The translations under genes and the position numbers were made by a program. Below are positions 13,332 to 15,356 of a stretch of 15,356 nt of DNA, in pieces. Origin of the DNA: Chloroflexota bacterium (GTDB lineage: Bacteria; Chloroflexota; Dormibacteria; CF-121); assembly GCA_005882525.1 (NCBI GenBank), contig VBGO01000212.1, positions 1 through 15,356 of the forward strand. Direction: 5' to 3'. Position 1 is the first letter of the stretch. Each line of letters starts with the position of its first letter. The notes under the pieces were generated by a model, which saw only the letters and a list, made by a program, of their open reading frames with translations, had not been told where the DNA came from and made no database searches.

Positions 13332-13403
13332 TGGCGGAGGCAAGGATCGAACTTGCGACATACCGGGTATGGGCCGGTTGCTCTACCACTGAGCTACTCC
13401 GCC
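13332..13403 (-). tRNA. tRNA-Met (CAT anticodon, elongator-type)
   Basis: A full cloverleaf can be drawn on the minus strand: acceptor GGCGGAG/CTCCGCC, D-stem GCTC/GAGC with a 7-nt loop, anticodon stem ACCGG/CCGGT, T-stem GCAAG/CTTGC with loop TTCGATC, discriminator A; 72 nt. CCA is not encoded (TTC follows). The anticodon loop reads CCCATAC, giving anticodon CAT. The G1-C72 pair and the lack of three G-C pairs in the anticodon stem exclude an initiator. The loop resembles the Bacillus elongator Met loop TTCATAC, but positions 32-33 are CC, so the almost universal U33 is missing. tRNA-Ile(CAU), the TilS substrate, shares this anticodon and is an alternative identity. Confidence 0.88.
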
Positions 13404-13414
13404 CCGAGCATCGG

Positions 13415-13423
13415 TTAGTTTAG
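13415..13423. promoter_or_regulatory. Overlapping divergent -10 elements (methyltransferase / tRNA-Met-tilS)
   Basis: The 9-bp TTAGTTTAG holds TAGTTT on the plus strand (13416-13421), 7 nt before the methyltransferase ATG at 13429, and TAAACT on the minus strand (13422-13417), 13 nt before the first base of tRNA-Met. The two genes are only 25 bp apart, so their promoters must overlap. No strong -35 is seen on either side. The plus-strand message would be leaderless. Confidence 0.45.
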
Positions 13424-13428
13424 CAAGG

Positions 13429-14181
13429 ATGTCGCCCTCATTTGCCGAGATTGCTCCTCGATACGACGCCCTGCGGCCGCTCTCGTCCGGCGATCGCGCC
13501 CGGCTGGAGACGATGCTCCGTGACGCTGCGCTGCAGGAGGGCGACCTGCTGGTCGAAGTTGGATGTGGCACGGGACGGTTGACCCTGCCGCTGGCGGCGA
13601 TGACGCCGGCGCGCGTCATGGGGCTGGACACCGAAGCGCGCATGCTCGACGTGGCGCGCGGGAAAGACGCGGATCGTCGGGTCGAGTGGGCGCGCGGCAG
13701 CGCCTACCGCCTGCCGGTGGCCGACGACGACGCCGCCCTGGTTGTCATGGTCATGGTGGTCCACCTCCTGCGCCAGCGGGTGCGCGCCTTCACCGAGGGA
13801 CGGCGAATCCTTCGACCGGGTGGGCAGCTCAGCCTCTGGACATTCACGCCACGGCACGTCGAGGACTTTTACCTGAATCCCTACTTCCCCAGCATCGCCG
13901 CCATCGACCGGCCGCGGTTTCCCTCGGCGGCGGTGCTGAGTGCGGAGCTGCGACGGGGAGGGTTCGACGAGGTGCGGGTCGAGCTCCGGGACGAGCCCCG
14001 GCAGATCAACATCGCGGATGTCGTCGACCGAGTGCGTGGCCGCTACATTTCGACGCTGGCCATGTTGCCGCCCCTCGAGTACCGGCTGGGCTTGCAGCAA
14101 CTCGAGGAGATGCTGGCCCAGGACCGCTCGATCATGCTGACCCAGCGGTCGGAGTGGGCGATCATCACCGCCCGGAAATGA
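13429..14181 (+). CDS. Class I SAM-dependent methyltransferase
   Basis: 250 residues. The N-terminus FAEIAPRYDALRPLSSGDRARL is typical of UbiE/Methyltransf_11-type enzymes. Motif I is LVEVGCGTGRLTLPLA (41-56), which binds S-adenosylmethionine; motif II has the ribose-binding acidic residue in VMGLDTEARML (63-73); then GSAYRLPVADDDAALVVMV (90-108) and RRILRPGGQLSLWTF (125-139). The second half (about 142-250) is variable and gives no substrate clue; it includes IADVVDRVRGRYISTL, seen in small-molecule methyltransferases of this group. No membrane segment is visible. The ATG has no spaced Shine-Dalgarno but follows a -10 element by 7 nt, suggesting a leaderless start. It is flanked by tRNA genes on the opposite strand and ends at a palindromic terminator. 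The substrate is unknown. Confidence 0.87.
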   Translation: MSPSFAEIAPRYDALRPLSSGDRARLETMLRDAALQEGDLLVEVGCGTGRLTLPLAAMTPARVMGLDTEARMLDVARGKDADRRVEWARGSAYRLPVADDDAALVVMVMVVHLLRQRVRAFTEGRRILRPGGQLSLWTFTPRHVEDFYLNPYFPSIAAIDRPRFPSAAVLSAELRRGGFDEVRVELRDEPRQINIADVVDRVRGRYISTLAMLPPLEYRLGLQQLEEMLAQDRSIMLTQRSEWAIITARK

Positions 14182-14182
14182 A

Positions 14183-14204
14183 AGAGGAGCCCGCGGGCTC
14201 CTCT
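14183..14204. terminator. Bidirectional palindromic terminator between methyltransferase and tRNA-fMet
   Basis: A perfect 22-bp palindrome with 11-nt half-site AGAGGAGCCCG starts one base after the methyltransferase stop codon. On the minus strand it is followed by TTTCATTTCC, a reasonable U-rich tail for ending tRNA-fMet transcription (10 nt past CCA). On the plus strand the tail is GTTGGTTGCTTGG, weaker. It probably serves both converging units. Confidence 0.75.
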
Positions 14205-14214
14205 GTTGGTTGCT

Positions 14215-14289
<75 letters not shown>

Positions 14290-14317
14290 TGCAGCCTCAC
14301 GTCGAGGCGAGAGCGTC

Positions 14318-14347
14318 ATTCTAGGCGGGTCAGATCGCCCCCGTCAA
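14318..14347 (-). promoter_or_regulatory. Promoter of tRNA-fMet
   Basis: On the minus strand TTGACG (14347-14342) and TAGAAT (14323-14318) are separated by 18 bp; each matches 5 of 6 consensus bases. Transcription should begin near 14311, about 22 nt before the tRNA 5' end. A small hairpin, CCGGC-CTCT-GCCGG (14354-14367), lies between the stop of the upstream S1 gene and this promoter but lacks a T-run. Confidence 0.7.
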
Positions 14348-14373
14348 GCCGGCCCGGCAGAGGCCGGCGGGGC

Positions 14374-14808
14374 CTATTTGAAGCGTCCGCCTCGCTTGGC
14401 TTCGATGTTGCGCTTGATGTCGAGCAGCCGCTCTTCGCTGGTCTTCAAAAATTTCGAGAGCTTCTCTTCGAAAACCGGGTCGGCGCCTTCCGGCAGCTCG
14501 CGCTTTCCGCGGCCGCCGCGGCGGTACGAACGCGGCAGCACGGGTGCGGACATCCCGACCGGGCCGTCTGGAACGGCCGCCTGCTTCAACGACAGGTCCA
14601 TCTTCCCGTTGGTCGAGTCCACGTTGAGGACCTTGACCTTGACCTTGTCGTTCATCTTGACGTGGTTGTTGACATCGCGGACGTACTCGTTCGCGATCTC
14701 AGAAATATGAACCAGACCCGTCCCCGCTCCCTCGATCTGTACGAAAGCCCCGAAGTTCGTTATCCCGACGACCGTCCCTTCCACCACCGTTCCAGGCGTC
14801 ACTGCCAC
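14374..14808 (-). CDS. yabR: Single S1-domain RNA-binding protein, YabR-like
   Basis: 144 residues. One S1 domain at about 6-75 (GTVVEGTVVGITNFGAFVQIEGAGTGLVHISEIAN...VKVKVLNVD...KMDLSLKQA) is followed by a basic linker and a C-terminal helix with FEEKLSKFLKTSEERLLDIKRNIEAKRGGR (113-142). This arrangement, including the helix and the AKRGG ending, closely matches my recollection of Bacillus YabR, a general RNA-binding S1 protein encoded after divIC. The precise cellular role is not established. The start is GTG (14808), directly after an in-frame TAG. AGGAGGG lies about 13 nt upstream and overlaps the stop codon of the preceding divIC-like gene, so the two are co-transcribed and probably coupled. 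A second GTG at 14802 is an alternative. Confidence 0.9.
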   Translation of the reverse strand: MAVTPGTVVEGTVVGITNFGAFVQIEGAGTGLVHISEIANEYVRDVNNHVKMNDKVKVKVLNVDSTNGKMDLSLKQAAVPDGPVGMSAPVLPRSYRRGGRGKRELPEGADPVFEEKLSKFLKTSEERLLDIKRNIEAKRGGRFK

Positions 14809-14825
14809 CTAACCCGCAGACCCTC

Positions 14826-15281
14826 CTAATGCCATAGACTCCTCCACCAGTTTTCGACTGTCCCGATCACGCCGCCGTTTTGCTTGGCCTCTGAACGCTT
14901 GGTGACCGCGCTGGGTGCCGCCACGGGTGCGGCCGATCCCCCGCCGGCCGCCGGCCCTGCTCCCGAGCCACTTGGCTTAACGATGACATAAACCTGCTCG
15001 CCGGGCCGGGCGAAGCCGGCCTTTCGCGCGGCTTCTTCCATGGCGGCGGGTGAGCCTCCCACCGAAAGCTCCTTGCGCGTCTGTTCGTTCGAGGCGGCCA
15101 GCTGCGCGTTCCCCTCGCGCAAGGTTTGCACCTCGTGATTGAGCCGAAGATTGAGCATCAACTCCGATCCGAACGCCCACACTCCCCACAGAACGATCGC
15201 CCCGACGACAACCCAGATCAACCGATCGGGCGCGGCCAGGTGAACCTTGGCGCGGGAGGCTTTGGGTTCGGAAGTGCTCAA
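14826..15281 (-). CDS. DivIC/FtsL-type septum formation initiator protein
   Basis: 151 residues, a small bitopic membrane protein: short cytoplasmic N-terminus, one transmembrane helix (about 21-40, RLIWVVVGAIVLWGVWAFGS), an external coiled coil (about 42-72, LNLRLNHEVQTLREGNAQLAAS...) and the DivIC-family motif AARKAGFARPGEQVYVI (about 84-100). A Gly/Ala/Pro/Ser-rich linker (104-125) and a short C-terminal segment with ENWWRSLW follow. DivIC/FtsB proteins stabilise the FtsL-FtsQ(DivIB) complex at the division septum. The Trp-rich C-terminal end after a flexible linker resembles the ends of other members. The start is TTG (15281-15279), without a strong Shine-Dalgarno; no ATG fits before the membrane helix. 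It leads the yabR-like gene, which begins 17 nt after its stop. Confidence 0.85.
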   Translation of the reverse strand: MSTSEPKASRAKVHLAAPDRLIWVVVGAIVLWGVWAFGSELMLNLRLNHEVQTLREGNAQLAASNEQTRKELSVGGSPAAMEEAARKAGFARPGEQVYVIVKPSGSGAGPAAGGGSAAPVAAPSAVTKRSEAKQNGGVIGTVENWWRSLWH

Positions 15282-15330
15282 GACGTGATCTGGGATCTGT
15301 GGATGGTCAAGCCGGCCCGAAAACGGACCG

Positions 15331-15336
15331 ATTATA
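15331..15336 (-). promoter_or_regulatory. -10 element of the divIC-yabR operon
   Basis: A perfect TATAAT on the minus strand (15336-15331). The -35 would lie at or beyond the window edge and cannot be assessed. Transcription should start near 15324, about 43 nt before the TTG at 15281. Confidence 0.55.
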
Positions 15337-15356
15337 GGGATGGCCCGGGGGCTTGG

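Noticed and set aside
13327..13389. Upstream extension of the tilS reading frame to a GTG at 13389
   Set aside because: These 21 codons are read entirely from the tRNA-Met gene and its 3' flank, and the TilS family N-terminus fits the ATG at 13326.

Overview
This is a GC-rich bacterial chromosomal segment of mostly housekeeping genes. No mobile element, CRISPR array or rRNA is visible. Several features suggest a Gram-positive-type or Terrabacteria lineage (Chloroflexota/Dormibacterota-like is my inference, not shown by the sequence): a ClpC-type unfoldase, a SpoIID/LytB-domain protein, a four-domain S1 protein, frequent TTG/GTG starts, and the order divIC - S1 gene (yabR-like) - tRNA-fMet - tRNA-Met - tilS - ftsH, which recalls the Bacillus divIC-yabR-tRNA-tilS-ftsH neighbourhood.

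Layout, left to right. 1-393 (+) is the C-terminal part of a SpoIID/LytB-domain protein. It converges on a small SnoaL/NTF2-like gene (473-886, -) that has its own sigma70-type promoter and a terminator. Next is clpC (3647 to 1147, -), read in two overlapping frames with a -1 break in the linker between the N-domain and the first ATPase module. Its 220-bp upstream region carries an inverted repeat and a helically phased direct repeat. A multi-S1 protein (rpsA-like, 5087 to 3870, -) follows, divergent from a patatin-like phospholipase (5250-6119, +). The phospholipase converges on a minus-strand operon that runs DUF2520 Rossmann protein - panB - panC - nadC-like (9872 to 6145). A 270-bp gap precedes ftsH (12072 to 10144, -), and tilS (13326 to 12136, -) lies upstream of ftsH. 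tilS starts 5 nt after the 3' end of an elongator-type tRNA-Met. A divergent class I methyltransferase (13429-14181, +) faces initiator tRNA-fMet (14289 to 14215, -) across a long palindromic terminator. Last are the yabR-like S1 gene and a divIC/ftsL-like septum gene, both on the minus strand.

How the genes fit together. panB and panC make ketopantoate and pantothenate. The DUF2520 dehydrogenase-like protein, translationally coupled to panB, is a good candidate for the missing ketopantoate reductase step. The last gene of the operon has the quinolinate phosphoribosyltransferase fold, but most residues I recall as binding substrate are replaced, and it carries a long Ala/Pro/Lys-rich N-terminus. 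ClpC and FtsH are the two ATP-dependent proteolysis components, and each has a palindromic element in its promoter region. tRNA-Met, tRNA-fMet and TilS form a small translation cluster.

The points most worth checking are the ClpC frame break, the altered NadC-like active site, the tRNA/tilS junction that would yield a nearly leaderless tilS mRNA, and C33 in the tRNA-Met anticodon loop. I see no obvious new defence or mobile system here.
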